Source of the DNA: Spyradenecus sp045634445 | GTDB taxonomy: Bacteria > Verrucomicrobiota > Kiritimatiellia > RFP12 > DVOR01 | Reading direction: 5' to 3' | DNA length: 29,309 bases | Assembly: GCA_045634445.1 (NCBI GenBank) | Contig: JAZRAG010000100.1 | Span: 1 to 29,309, forward strand | Shown: one piece after another, positions 1 to 7,204 of the stretch | Layout: each line of letters starts with the position of its first letter | How positions within the stretch are numbered: position 1 is the first letter of the stretch | Translations under genes and position numbers: made by a program | Notes under the pieces: generated by a model | What the model was told of the DNA's origin: nothing | Database searches by the model: none | The model's input: only the letters and a program-made list of their open reading frames with translations

Positions 1-1
1 C

Positions 2-598
2 TGGGCTGCCAGCGGCCGCTTCCCCGAATTCACCACCCCTGATGCCTCTTACCACGGCCTCGTCTACACCGAAGCCTTTGGCAAGGCCGCCTACATCGTC
101 AAGGCCCGCGTTCAGCTCATGCGCGACATCGGCGCACAGGCCGCTCCTATGAACGCCTTCCTCCTCGGCGTCGGCATCGAAACCCTTCCGCTCCGCATGG
201 AACGCCACAGCACGAATGCCCAGGCCGTTGCCGAATGGCTCGCCAATAATCCCAAGGTGGAATGGGTGCGTTACCCTGGTCTCAAGGGCGATAAGTACTA
301 CAACCTCGCCCAGAAGTACATGCCTAAGGGCTGCTCCGGCGTTATCGCTTTCGGCGTAAAGGGTACCCGTGCCGATGCACAGAAGCTCATGGATAGCCTC
401 AAGCTCGCCGCCATCGTGGTGCACGTGGCCGACGCACGTACCTGCGTTCTCCACCCTGCTAGCATGACTCACCGTCAGCTCTCCGATGAACAGCTCGTCA
501 TGGCCGGTATCTCCCCCACCATGATTCGCTTCTCCGTCGGCATTGAACACATCGACGACATCATCGCCGACCTTGAACAAGCCTTCGCGCAAATCTGA
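2..598 (+). CDS. metY: O-acetylhomoserine aminocarboxypropyltransferase (sulfhydrylase), C-terminal part
   Basis: PLP-dependent Cys/Met-metabolism enzyme that makes homocysteine from O-acetylhomoserine and sulfide. The frame is open from base 2, so the N-terminal part, including the PLP-binding lysine, lies outside the window. What is visible is the family's C-terminal domain: SGRFPEFTTPDASYHGL, then an E-x-L-PLRMERHS segment, then HPASMTHRQL followed by EQLVMAGISP and the closing RFSVGIEHIDDIIADLEQAF. These are typical of the long O-acetylhomoserine sulfhydrylase branch rather than cystathionine gamma-synthase. An internal ATG at 119 is not the real start, because homology continues upstream of it. 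The stop codon lies 8 bases before the next gene, so the two are probably co-transcribed. Its codons favour C endings, unlike the secreted genes from 1578 onward. Confidence 0.9.
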   Translation, partial: WAASGRFPEFTTPDASYHGLVYTEAFGKAAYIVKARVQLMRDIGAQAAPMNAFLLGVGIETLPLRMERHSTNAQAVAEWLANNPKVEWVRYPGLKGDKYYNLAQKYMPKGCSGVIAFGVKGTRADAQKLMDSLKLAAIVVHVADARTCVLHPASMTHRQLSDEQLVMAGISPTMIRFSVGIEHIDDIIADLEQAFAQI

Positions 599-606
599 GG
601 CCATCC

Positions 607-1221
607 GTGAAAACCACGACCCTAAGCCTGCTAACGCTCTCCCTCTGCGCGGCACTCCTCTGCGGATGTGCCGCCGGACCGAGCCTACGCGCCGTTGACA
701 CCGAAGATGCCAAAATCGTCATCACCGAACGTGGCGACATCCTCGTCCACGGTGAAGTCGTTCCTCTTCGCGAACTCCATACTGTCATCGAGAAATCGTC
801 CACCGAGCCCGATGAACTCATCATCGTTCAGCTCCAAGCCGATCCCTCCGCCCCAGGTATGCAGCAACTCATGCGCGCCGTCTCCCGCGAAATGACCTTC
901 GCCAAACACTACAAGTATTCTTTCTCTACGCCTCTCAAGGCTTACACTCAAACCTTCGACAAACACACCGGCACCACCGAAGTCCACGTCGCAGGCCGCG
1001 AAGTCCACCGCCTTGAATCCATCGCAGATAAAGAAGCTGAAGTCCAACGCATGAAGGCCGACGCAGAAGCTTACGAAAGTGGCAACTACGTCTCTGAAGC
1101 CGCCGAACAAAAACCTGTCGCCGTCTTCAAAGGACGCTCCGAAGAAAGCAAAAAGCAGCAAGACGAACAAGACCGCCTCCGCAAACAATGGAAAAACCGT
1201 CAAAACCGCTCTTACCGCTAA
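607..1221 (+). CDS. putative lipoprotein with an ExbD/TolR-like periplasmic domain
   Basis: Predicted lipoprotein of 204 residues. It starts at GTG 607, preceded by a GAGG that overlaps the previous stop codon. A hydrophobic signal runs to a lipobox ending L-C-G-C, with Cys21 as the lipidation site. Residues about 33-108 resemble the periplasmic fold of ExbD/TolR: a short strand ending in G-D-I-L-V, a second strand after H-G-E-V-V, a helix starting at RELHTVIEK, then a strand and the LQADPSAPGMQQLMRAV segment. This match is by eye and uncertain. The last 80 residues are charged, helical and rich in K, E and Q. ExbD/TolR normally have an N-terminal membrane helix, so a lipid anchor would be unusual. 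The gene follows metY by 8 bases and ends just before a strong terminator. The function is unknown. Confidence 0.75.
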   Translation: MKTTTLSLLTLSLCAALLCGCAAGPSLRAVDTEDAKIVITERGDILVHGEVVPLRELHTVIEKSSTEPDELIIVQLQADPSAPGMQQLMRAVSREMTFAKHYKYSFSTPLKAYTQTFDKHTGTTEVHVAGREVHRLESIADKEAEVQRMKADAEAYESGNYVSEAAEQKPVAVFKGRSEESKKQQDEQDRLRKQWKNRQNRSYR

Positions 1222-1242
1222 TGCTTATCATGCATGCGCATT

Positions 1243-1279
1243 AATAAAAGGAAGGTTTCCCGCCTTCCTTTTATTTTTT
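1243..1279 (+). terminator. Rho-independent terminator after the lipoprotein gene
   Basis: A 13-bp perfect stem (AATAAAAGGAAGG at 1243-1255, pairing with 1263-1275) with loop TTTCCCG is followed directly by a T run to 1279. It sits 21 bases after the stop of the lipoprotein gene and should end the metY transcript. Confidence 0.9.
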
Positions 1280-1376
1280 ATAGAGGAGTAGGGGCCAGTG
1301 GGCGCAGACCGTTAACGAAAAACGAATAACCAAAAACGAAAACAGTGGCGCCAGTCGCTTCCCACTTTCCGCGCAT

Positions 1377-1391
1377 CCCCCCCCCCCCCCC
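1377..1391. repeat. 15-base poly-C homopolymer
   Basis: Fifteen consecutive C residues lie in non-coding DNA, about 55 bases upstream of the possible -35 element of the secreted-protein genes. Tracts of this kind can change length by slipped-strand mispairing. Whether this one does is not known. Confidence 0.9.
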
Positions 1392-1445
1392 TTCTCTTAT
1401 CCGCTGATTTCTTTTGGCCACACATTAAACTTTTTTAAAAAAAGA

Positions 1446-1475
1446 TTGCACACACCTTTACAACTATGGTATTGT
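1446..1475 (+). promoter_or_regulatory. possible promoter of the secreted-protein pair
   Basis: TTGCAC (1446-1451), an 18-base spacer and TATTGT (1470-1475) resemble a housekeeping sigma promoter with 4 of 6 matches in each box. This would give a leader of about 95 bases before the ATG at 1578. Confidence 0.35.
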
Positions 1476-1577
1476 GTTGGTGTTGTGATGTGCCTTCCAA
1501 AGAAGCGCCACATCAGAGTAACAGGGCTCAAAACCCTGTAATTAAAGGATTTAACGACTTTTAATGAGGCAAACGCA

Positions 1578-2282
1578 ATGAACTTCAAAACGATTCTTGC
1601 ATGCGCAGCTCTCTTAATCGGTATCGGCACCGCCACCGCAGCAGTCGAATCTGATATCGTCGGCTACCAGACCGTCACCTTGACGAAAAAGTGGAATCTT
1701 TTGGCTGTCCAGTTTGGTGAATTGGGCGTGAATGAAGATGCTGTCGCCGTAAATTCTGTTTTCTGCAACGTTGAAGGCCTTGCAGATAAGGATCAGCTTC
1801 AGATTCCTGAAGGTAAGTCATATACGATTGTTGAGTGGAACGCTACAACAAAGAAGTGGTGCGCATATGGTAATCCTAATGCGGAGTCTGATGCAGTGGT
1901 GACTCGTGGCCGTGGCGTTTGGCTTCAGGCAACTGGTGCGTCCGATGCAAACCCCGTAGTTCTTACGGTTTCTGGTGCGATTGCTCTCAATCGAGATGCG
2001 GACGACTTCTCTACAGGTTATACGATTGTTTGCCCTCCTGCGCCGTTAGCAGGTACAAGCATCAACACCCCCGCTATGGTTTGGGATGGTCTTGCTGACA
2101 AGGATCAGTTGCAGGTTCCAGAAGGTAGCTCGTATAACATTGCCGAATGGAATGCTACAACAAAGAAGTGGTGTGCATACGGAAATGCAAATCTTGAGTC
2201 GACTCTTACCTTCCCTGAAGGTGCAGCTTGTTGGCTTATGACTAAGTCTGCAAATGCTTCTATGACGTTCTCGGTGAAGTAA
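1578..2282 (+). CDS. secreted protein with two internal WNATTKKW modules
   Basis: Exported protein of 234 residues and unknown function. Residues 1-22 form a signal peptide ending A-T-A-A. The mature part begins with VESDIVGYQTVTL and contains two copies of one module. Copy 1 is at about 67-119 and copy 2 at about 161-213; each starts GLADKDQLQ, passes through a PEG-x-S-Y segment and EWNATTKKWCAYGN, and ends in a tryptophan-containing strand (G-V-W-L or A-C-W-L). The near-identity of the copies suggests recent internal duplication or strong constraint. I recall similar single-module proteins in gut Kiritimatiellota/Verrucomicrobiota genomes, but know no named family. It has a GAGG ribosome site 8 bases before the ATG. 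The PEP-CTERM gene follows after 22 bases, so they probably form one transcript. Codons are more T-ended than in the upstream metY region. Confidence 0.8.
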   Translation: MNFKTILACAALLIGIGTATAAVESDIVGYQTVTLTKKWNLLAVQFGELGVNEDAVAVNSVFCNVEGLADKDQLQIPEGKSYTIVEWNATTKKWCAYGNPNAESDAVVTRGRGVWLQATGASDANPVVLTVSGAIALNRDADDFSTGYTIVCPPAPLAGTSINTPAMVWDGLADKDQLQVPEGSSYNIAEWNATTKKWCAYGNANLESTLTFPEGAACWLMTKSANASMTFSVK

Positions 2283-2304
2283 TTTTACTATTAAAGGAAT
2301 AACG

Positions 2305-2907
2305 ATGAAAAAGACAATTCTCTTCACATTAATGATTGCTATCGCTTCTGCAGTTCAGGCTGCAGCAGTTGACTGGTCGGTTTATTTGACAGGTGACCGT
2401 GCGACGAGCTATGCAGGTAGCTCTATTTACTCGTATGCGTTGACGAGTTTGGTGGATTCTTCTGTGACTGTGAATAGCATCATTGATTCTTGGGCTGCAG
2501 ACAATACGTATGCTCCTCGTGGTGATGGTATTTGGACTGCACAAGACGTTCGTACTTTGCAGGATGCTGCAATTACGACGGGTTCCATTGCAGAAATGGA
2601 CTTGGTTGCTGGTCGTAATCCTGAATACGTGGATTACCTTGTGGTGATTTTACAGAAGGATGATGGCAGCTACATGTGGTCTGCTTTTGATGGTGCAAGC
2701 GATCCTGATGTGTATATCACCACCCGTGGTGATACTGAACCTATGAACTCGGACAATATTGTTGTGTTTAACGACAACTCTGTTTGGACTGAAGTTGCAG
2801 GTTCGAATCCTGGTGGTGGTGAAGACCCCAATGTTCCTGAACCGACCGCATTGGCTCTCTTGGCCCTTGGCGTGGCAGGTCTCGCATTGAAGCGTAAGGT
2901 TGCCTAA
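2305..2907 (+). CDS. PEP-CTERM sorting-domain protein
   Basis: Exported protein of 200 residues. Residues 1-20 are a signal peptide (K-K, hydrophobic core, V-Q-A). The middle part (about 21-165) is acidic, with no recognised domain. A Gly/Pro-rich linker leads to the C-terminal tail at 176-200: V-P-E-P at 177-180, a hydrophobic helix and the basic end KRKVA. This is the PEP-CTERM sorting signal handled by exosortase in other bacteria. The short form with L-A-L-L-A-L-G-V-A-G is common in PVC bacteria. No exosortase gene is in the window. AGGA lies a few bases before the ATG, and the gene follows the WNATTKKW-module protein closely. Both may be envelope or matrix proteins made together (inference). 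Confidence 0.85.
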   Translation: MKKTILFTLMIAIASAVQAAAVDWSVYLTGDRATSYAGSSIYSYALTSLVDSSVTVNSIIDSWAADNTYAPRGDGIWTAQDVRTLQDAAITTGSIAEMDLVAGRNPEYVDYLVVILQKDDGSYMWSAFDGASDPDVYITTRGDTEPMNSDNIVVFNDNSVWTEVAGSNPGGGEDPNVPEPTALALLALGVAGLALKRKVA

Positions 2908-2930
2908 GTTCTAAAAAGAACATTATGAAG

Positions 2931-2963
2931 AATGAGCGCATCATACGATGCGCTCATTTGTTT
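2931..2963 (+). terminator. terminator after the PEP-CTERM gene
   Basis: A 12-bp perfect stem (AATGAGCGCATC 2931-2942 with 2947-2958), loop ATAC, is followed by TGTTTT. It begins 23 bases after the stop codon. A smaller inverted repeat, GTTCT/AGAAC, lies at 2908-2921 between them. Confidence 0.85.
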
Positions 2964-3052
2964 TATACCTCTTATCTTTTTAAAATAGATCCAGAAACCG
3001 CGTTTTACGGTTAAGGAAATAAAGCGGGAAAACACCCTTAAAAATGCCCATT

Positions 3053-3140
3053 TTGAAAACAGGTTGTTTTCAACTTCAAAACAGGTTGTTTTGAAATTGA
3101 AAAGAGGTTGTTTTGATCTTCAAAAAGGCTTGTTTTGTTT
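3053..3140. repeat. four tandem units of a 22-bp palindromic repeat
   Basis: Units begin at 3053, 3075, 3097 and 3119, a period of 22 bp. Unit 1 has arms TTGAAAACA and TGTTTTCAA around GGT. Unit 2 has arms TTCAAAACA and TGTTTTGAA around GGT. Both are perfect 9-bp palindromes, and the third base pair is swapped from G-C to C-G between them, which keeps pairing. Units 3 and 4 are decayed copies. A related array lies at 17631-17719. Confidence 0.85.
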
Positions 3141-3158
3141 TTAGGGTCTTAAGGGGGT

Positions 3159-3180
3159 GGGGTGTCCCCGTCGTTTGAAA
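3159..3180 (+). repeat. hairpin repeat R1 beside the RAYT gene
   Basis: GGGG-TGT-CCCC forms a short hairpin followed by GTCGTTTGAAA. The same sequence recurs inverted just upstream of the transposase gene (4130-4160) and again in this orientation at 4387-4415. It lies just past the 3' end of the transposase gene. Confidence 0.8.
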
Positions 3181-3198
3181 AAAGTGGATGCTGTTGAG

Positions 3199-4077
3199 TT
3201 ATCGTTGGAGCATCTCAATCATCTGCTCAATGCGTTCATTCATCAGTAGACACCCTTTGCGCGTGACTTCAAAAGGAGGGAAGGCTCGCGCTTCAAATGA
3301 GCTTAGGATGAGCTGGCGTCTCGTTGCGATCCATTGAGAATCTTCCACAGAAGGATCGTATTGATTGGGTAATCCATAAGGTACAGTTTTAATCCACTGA
3401 GACTGTGGGAGGGCCTTTAATCGTCGCTCAAATTCTCGCTCACCAGGTGAAATAAAGCCGCACACAGGCGTCCATCCTTCCTGGGCGAGCGCGAGGTATG
3501 TCTGGATCTCTGTTTCTAAGGCATTAAGAGGCTTCTTTCGTGTAAGCCGTACAAGATAGAGAAAGGGAGAAGCGAGCAGGGTAATGTCGCCAACAGCACT
3601 CCATGTTAGAGTAGGGGCAAGAATAGGATGCTTGATAGGGGATATCGCCTTAAAGAGGTCTGGGTGGTCATGTTTCCAAAAGTAGCGCGTTGGATTCATC
3701 TTGATGTAGCGGCGAATCATTGACAATTGTCGTGCATCAAAGGAGATGTTAACCCAAAAATCTTCTTTCCATGGGATAATATTGGTGTATTGTTGAAAAC
3801 GCTTGATAAATACGACTGGATTAAAGCGATATTCCACTTCTGAATTGACGATTAATAAGAGGTGGACGTGATCAGGCATAATCACAAAGTCAGAGGCCGT
3901 TAAATGAGCGTCCTGTGTATGTAATTTTTGCCATGTTTCTACGATGCGTTCGCCTAATGCAGTTAATATAGGCCTTTTTTCACCACGCACCAAGTGAGAC
4001 AAAATCGGACGTCTCCCCTCTACGACAAGCGTAAAAAAGAAGAATCGTCGTCCAGTATGAATTAATGGGAATCGCAT
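3199..4077 (-). CDS. REP-associated tyrosine transposase (RAYT, Y1/IS200-like family)
   Basis: Single-strand DNA transposase-like protein of 292 residues. The Y1 HUH motif is MPDHVHLLL with His70 and His72. The likely nucleophile is Tyr124 in RRYIKMNP. The N-terminal part (TGRRFFFFTLVVEGRRPIL) is typical of the RAYT branch. Residues about 150-292 form a C-terminal extension I do not recognise. The frame stays open to an ATG at 4224, but that extension would translate repeat R2 (MGVRGCPPSF), so I prefer the ATG at 4077. Its AAAAGGG directly abuts the start codon, which is unusually close. Known RAYTs are domesticated single-copy enzymes that act on REP palindromes. Here hairpin repeats and direct repeats surround the gene, which fits that role. 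The reading frame is intact and both catalytic motifs are present. Confidence 0.85.
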   Translation of the reverse strand: MRFPLIHTGRRFFFFTLVVEGRRPILSHLVRGEKRPILTALGERIVETWQKLHTQDAHLTASDFVIMPDHVHLLLIVNSEVEYRFNPVVFIKRFQQYTNIIPWKEDFWVNISFDARQLSMIRRYIKMNPTRYFWKHDHPDLFKAISPIKHPILAPTLTWSAVGDITLLASPFLYLVRLTRKKPLNALETEIQTYLALAQEGWTPVCGFISPGEREFERRLKALPQSQWIKTVPYGLPNQYDPSVEDSQWIATRRQLILSSFEARAFPPFEVTRKGCLLMNERIEQMIEMLQR

Positions 4078-4129
4078 CCCTTTTAGTATAGCACAGTTCA
4101 GATGGATGAGGGAGTGTATCCTAAACGAA

Positions 4130-4160
4130 TCAAACGACGGGGGACACCCCCGAACCCCCA
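4130..4160 (-). repeat. hairpin repeat R2, inverted relative to R1 and R3
   Basis: Read on the minus strand this is GGGGTTCGGGGGTGTCCCCC followed by GTCGTTTGA. The hairpin arms are CGGGGG and CCCCCG, one pair longer than in R3 (CGGGG/CCCCG). The matched change in both arms suggests that the folded form is conserved. It lies just upstream of the RAYT start, so R1 and R2 bracket the gene as inverted repeats. Confidence 0.8.
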
Positions 4161-4174
4161 TCCCTCGCACGAAG

Positions 4175-4260
4175 CGTAGTAAGCGCTGTTTCTCGGGTGT
4201 AAGGATGGGCCTGGTGAGCGCCACTCATGTGTGGTGCTGGATATGCGATAGCGTGATGTA
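4175..4260 (+). repeat. 86-bp direct repeat, copy 1 (REP-like)
   Basis: It starts CGTAGTAAGCGCT and ends GATAGCGTGATGTA. It contains the imperfect palindrome GCGCCACTCATGTGTGGTGC at 4218-4237. Copy 2 is at 4300-4385. A GTAG tetranucleotide, the mark that E. coli RAYT recognises next to REP hairpins, is present at 4176-4179. Confidence 0.8.
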
Positions 4261-4267
4261 TGAGGGC

Positions 4268-4287
4268 TAGATGCCATCGAGCATCTA
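4268..4287. repeat. small hairpin between the direct repeats
   Basis: TAGATGC (4268-4274) pairs with GCATCTA (4281-4287) around CATCGA, a perfect 7-bp stem in the spacer between the two 86-bp repeats. Confidence 0.7.
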
Positions 4288-4299
4288 ACTGAGCGTGGG

Positions 4300-4385
4300 C
4301 GTAGTAAGCGCTATTTCTCGGGTGTAAGGATGGGCCTGGTGAGCACCACTCATGAGTGGTGCGTGATAGACGATAGCGTGATGTA
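4300..4385 (+). repeat. 86-bp direct repeat, copy 2 (REP-like)
   Basis: It matches copy 1 over its whole length with a few substitutions. Its core, GCACCACTCATGAGTGGTGC at 4343-4362, is a perfect 20-bp palindrome. Where copy 1 differs at the third pair, it keeps a G-T wobble. A GTAG lies at 4301-4304. Confidence 0.8.
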
Positions 4386-4386
4386 C

Positions 4387-4415
4387 GGGGTTCGGGGTGT
4401 CCCCGTCGTTTGAAA
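4387..4415 (+). repeat. hairpin repeat R3
   Basis: GGGGTTCGGGGTGTCCCCG followed by TCGTTTGAAA. It has the same orientation as R1 and is inverted relative to R2. It lies directly after direct repeat copy 2, and marks the outer edge of the RAYT-associated repeat block. Confidence 0.8.
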
Positions 4416-4488
4416 TTCTCGCGTGCTGATGCACTTTCTTCTCACTACATCAAGAGGGCTTTGTTTGCCTGGTTAGTCTTGTGTGCGG

Positions 4489-7122
4489 TTAGTTCTCTTC
4501 GGCGCGTCGGAATTCGACCTTACGCAGGATGCGGAATTGGAGGTAGGTGAAGCCCACGAGGGCGGTGCCTAAAAACCAGGCCATGGCGGTGGCTGAGCCC
4601 ATACGGAGGTTGTTGTAGGCTTCCTTCCAGATAGCGAGCGAAAGCACGTCTGTAGCGTCACCAGGGCCGCCGAAGGTGAGGAGGAAGATGCTGCCGATGC
4701 TTTGGAAGGCGGCAATAAAGGCGCCTACGAAGTTGATCACCATAAGGGGCATAATTTGGGGCAGGAGGACGTGTCTAAAGCGTCCCCAGTAACCTGCGCC
4801 ATCAATGGCGGCAGCTTCGGTGTAGTCTGCAGGAAGGGCTTGTAACGCAGCGATGTAGATCAAAGAGGCCATGCCTGCACCAGCCCAGACGCCTGGCAGT
4901 ACGCAGCAGACCATAGCCCAGGCGGGGTCTTGGAGCCATGTTTGATGGGGAAGGCCGAAGAAGGCGAGGATTTGGTTGAGCATGCCTTTTTCGGTGGGAT
5001 CGTACATCAATTGCCACAAGAGGGTAATGACGAGGGTGGAGGTGAGATGCGGCAAGAAGTAGAGCGTGCGGAAGAAGACTTTGCCGCGTGGGATTTCAGA
5101 GAGAAGAATCGCAAGAATTACAGGGGTAAAGAAGCCCAGTGCCAACGTCAGGAAGACGTACTTGAGGGTACGGCCTGCACTGCACCAAAAGCCCCAGTCG
5201 CTGGCTACGAGAATGAAGTTGTCAAAGCCGACCCACGGGCTTTCGCCGACGATATGGTAGTCTCTAAAGGCCATGAGCACACCGCGTAGAAGTGGATAGT
5301 AGCTCCAGAGCGTAATGCTAATAAGCGCAGGGGCTAACATCAGGCAGGCGATGGTTACGGGTGAAGAGCGCCACGTGGATTTGGCCTTGGGCGTGTCTTC
5401 TGTCAGGACCACGCAGGTGGCGCGTTGTGACCGTAACCGCCATACTTTGATAACCAATAAGGTCAATAGCGCGATACATAACACTGCGGTAATCAACCAC
5501 GCGATAGGGCGGCCTTTCGCGATTTCTTCATCGGCCACGCGGAACATCAACCCGCGGTTGGCATCGGCATTAATGCGTACGAGCGCAGCTTCCACATCTA
5601 AGTGGCGTCCTGCTTCAGAGAGTAAGATGCCGAGTAGACGACGTTGGATCAAATCGCTGACACCTTGCCAAAAGCCCACAAAGGGTTCGGTGCGTGCGAC
5701 GATTTTACCAGCGTCAAGATCGGCGTAGAGTTGGCGAATTGCAGGCGGGATTTCATCAAGGTAAGCCTCTAAACCGAGGCGTTTGAGATCCGCAGGATGG
5801 CACCATCTTGCGTTGCCTTCAAGGACCTGCTCCTTAATGCGTTCGTCATTTAGGGTAGGAGAGGCGAGACGTTCAAGACAGGCAAAGATGAGGTCTTGTT
5901 CAGCTTGTGGGCGACGCGAGACACCTTCGCTGATACCCCAGAAGTGACGATGGGCCTGGAAGACACGCGGCAAATCTGCGGTTTGCGCAGGGAAGGGCAT
6001 CATACCAATGAGGTCTGGATCAAGACCGCCTGTGCCAGTGATTCGTTCGAGAGCTTCTGTGCCAGCAAACATCGCAACCACTTCACCGCGAATGAAGAGT
6101 TCGGGGTCGTTATTGAGCGGCAACTTGCGCACAACGCCTTCCTGAATCTCTGTTTCAGAGAAGGTGATTGTACGGCCGTTAAAGGTGACTTCGCCCTTTT
6201 GAAGGTCAGCTGTGGTAAGGGAAAGCGGTGTGCCTGTTTCAGGATCGCGAATCCAAGGTTCCCAAATGAGGCGTTGTAAAAAGCGCGCGGCAGCGATGGC
6301 TTCTGCGGAATCAAAGTTGGCACGCCATGTGACTGGGTGGTCATGGAGATGTTCGCCATCGGGTGTGATGCATTCCACATCTTCCATTGCAAAGGTAAAC
6401 GGCGTACCACGAAGGCTCGAAATGCGCGTTTGCAAAACCGGAGAGCCGCCCGCACTCTGCATCCAAGGCAACCAATTCCACGGCGCTTCACAGACGCCAA
6501 AGGCGCGTTGGCCACGCGAGGTGGTGCCGTGCGCAGCGGTAAGACGTCGGCACCAAGTGAGGAATTCGTCCCATGTGTAGGGCGTGACTTCGGGATTAAG
6601 TCCCGCTTCGCGTACAAGGTCCTTACGATAGATGATGCCGTAATAGGCGGCAGAGGCGGCGGGAAGGCCGTAAAGATGTCCATTCGCGGTGGCGACTTGG
6701 TGCCACAATTGTGGTACACGCGCCCAACCCTCCCATTCGGTGCCCGCTTTACCCAGCCAATCGTCCAATGGCATCAAGAAGCCATTGGCGATGTCATTCT
6801 GGATAATGTGAAACCAACATTGGTAAATGTCTGGCGCACTACCGCCTGCCATTGCCAACAAAAGCGGAGAACGTCCACCTGCGCCAGGTAACCACAATCC
6901 GCCCCATTTGACTGGGCGCAATTCGGGATGTTCGGCAGAAAGTGCAAGGACCTGTCGCGTAACCGCGCTCTCGGGTTGGTCAGGGTCAAACCCGCCCATG
7001 AACGAAACTTCAACCGTCTCTGCGAAGAGCGGTAAGAACAACGCGGTAAACGTCGCAGCCAAAACTCCTTTGAGCGGCCGCAGTAAACGTGTAATTAAGG
7101 AAGAAACGATGCGACAGGACAC
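4489..7122 (-). CDS. ABC sugar transporter: solute-binding protein fused to a MalF-type permease
   Basis: A single polypeptide of about 877 residues. Residues 1-34 form a signal peptide with a basic start and a core ending L-F-A. Residues about 35-530 resemble a CUT1-type extracellular sugar-binding protein (LLLAMAGGSAPDIYQCW, YGLPAASAAYYGIIYRKDLV, TPYTWDEFL). A helix at about 540-562 ends the binding domain. A basic cytoplasmic linker follows, then a MalF-like permease (about 585-877) with the EAA loop EAAAIDGAGYWGRFRHVLLP near 769, which contacts the ATPase. I chose GTG 7122. The frame stays open to an ATG at 7485, but that overlaps the 7205 gene and has a shadow-like sequence. No clear ribosome site precedes the GTG, so the start is uncertain. 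No MalG-type permease or ATPase gene follows; the RAYT locus does. The substrate is unknown. Confidence 0.85.
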   Translation of the reverse strand: MSCRIVSSLITRLLRPLKGVLAATFTALFLPLFAETVEVSFMGGFDPDQPESAVTRQVLALSAEHPELRPVKWGGLWLPGAGGRSPLLLAMAGGSAPDIYQCWFHIIQNDIANGFLMPLDDWLGKAGTEWEGWARVPQLWHQVATANGHLYGLPAASAAYYGIIYRKDLVREAGLNPEVTPYTWDEFLTWCRRLTAAHGTTSRGQRAFGVCEAPWNWLPWMQSAGGSPVLQTRISSLRGTPFTFAMEDVECITPDGEHLHDHPVTWRANFDSAEAIAAARFLQRLIWEPWIRDPETGTPLSLTTADLQKGEVTFNGRTITFSETEIQEGVVRKLPLNNDPELFIRGEVVAMFAGTEALERITGTGGLDPDLIGMMPFPAQTADLPRVFQAHRHFWGISEGVSRRPQAEQDLIFACLERLASPTLNDERIKEQVLEGNARWCHPADLKRLGLEAYLDEIPPAIRQLYADLDAGKIVARTEPFVGFWQGVSDLIQRRLLGILLSEAGRHLDVEAALVRINADANRGLMFRVADEEIAKGRPIAWLITAVLCIALLTLLVIKVWRLRSQRATCVVLTEDTPKAKSTWRSSPVTIACLMLAPALISITLWSYYPLLRGVLMAFRDYHIVGESPWVGFDNFILVASDWGFWCSAGRTLKYVFLTLALGFFTPVILAILLSEIPRGKVFFRTLYFLPHLTSTLVITLLWQLMYDPTEKGMLNQILAFFGLPHQTWLQDPAWAMVCCVLPGVWAGAGMASLIYIAALQALPADYTEAAAIDGAGYWGRFRHVLLPQIMPLMVINFVGAFIAAFQSIGSIFLLTFGGPGDATDVLSLAIWKEAYNNLRMGSATAMAWFLGTALVGFTYLQFRILRKVEFRRAEEN

Positions 7123-7157
7123 AAGCGTAACGAGGGTAAAGGGGTTGGGAGATAATG

Positions 7158-7193
7158 ACAATCGCGCCCCACGATAGAGAAGGGCGCGATTGT
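7158..7193 (-). terminator. hairpin after the gsp gene train
   Basis: A 12-bp perfect stem (ACAATCGCGCCC 7158-7169 with 7182-7193) around a 12-base loop lies 12 bases past the stop of the 7205 gene and before the transporter start. The T run on the minus strand is weak, so it may be a leaky terminator or an mRNA-stability hairpin. Confidence 0.6.
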
Positions 7194-7204
7194 TTGAAGT
7201 TCGC

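Larger units (their letters stand above)
1280..1577. other. non-coding stretch upstream of the secreted-protein pair
   Basis: No convincing gene is seen here. The stretch holds an A-rich segment with repeated AACGAA/AAACGAAAAC words (about 1314-1343), a 15-C homopolymer (1377-1391), a T/A-rich patch, a possible promoter (1446-1475), and a leader with two possible hairpins: GATGTG 1487-1492 with CACATC 1509-1514, and ACAGGG 1521-1526 with CCCTGT 1534-1539. The leader ends in GAGG 8 bases before the ATG at 1578. Confidence 0.6.

Noticed and set aside
1314..1343. AACGAA-type words as a repeat element
   Set aside because: Short A-rich words also occur near 26342 as the T-run side of a terminator; too simple to support an element.
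3053..3140. CRISPR array
   Set aside because: The 22-bp units abut with no spacers, and no cas gene is near. It is a tandem repeat, not a CRISPR.
4078..4224. N-terminal extension of the RAYT protein
   Set aside because: The extra 49 codons translate the hairpin repeat R2 and do not resemble a RAYT start. The ATG at 4077 fits the family better.
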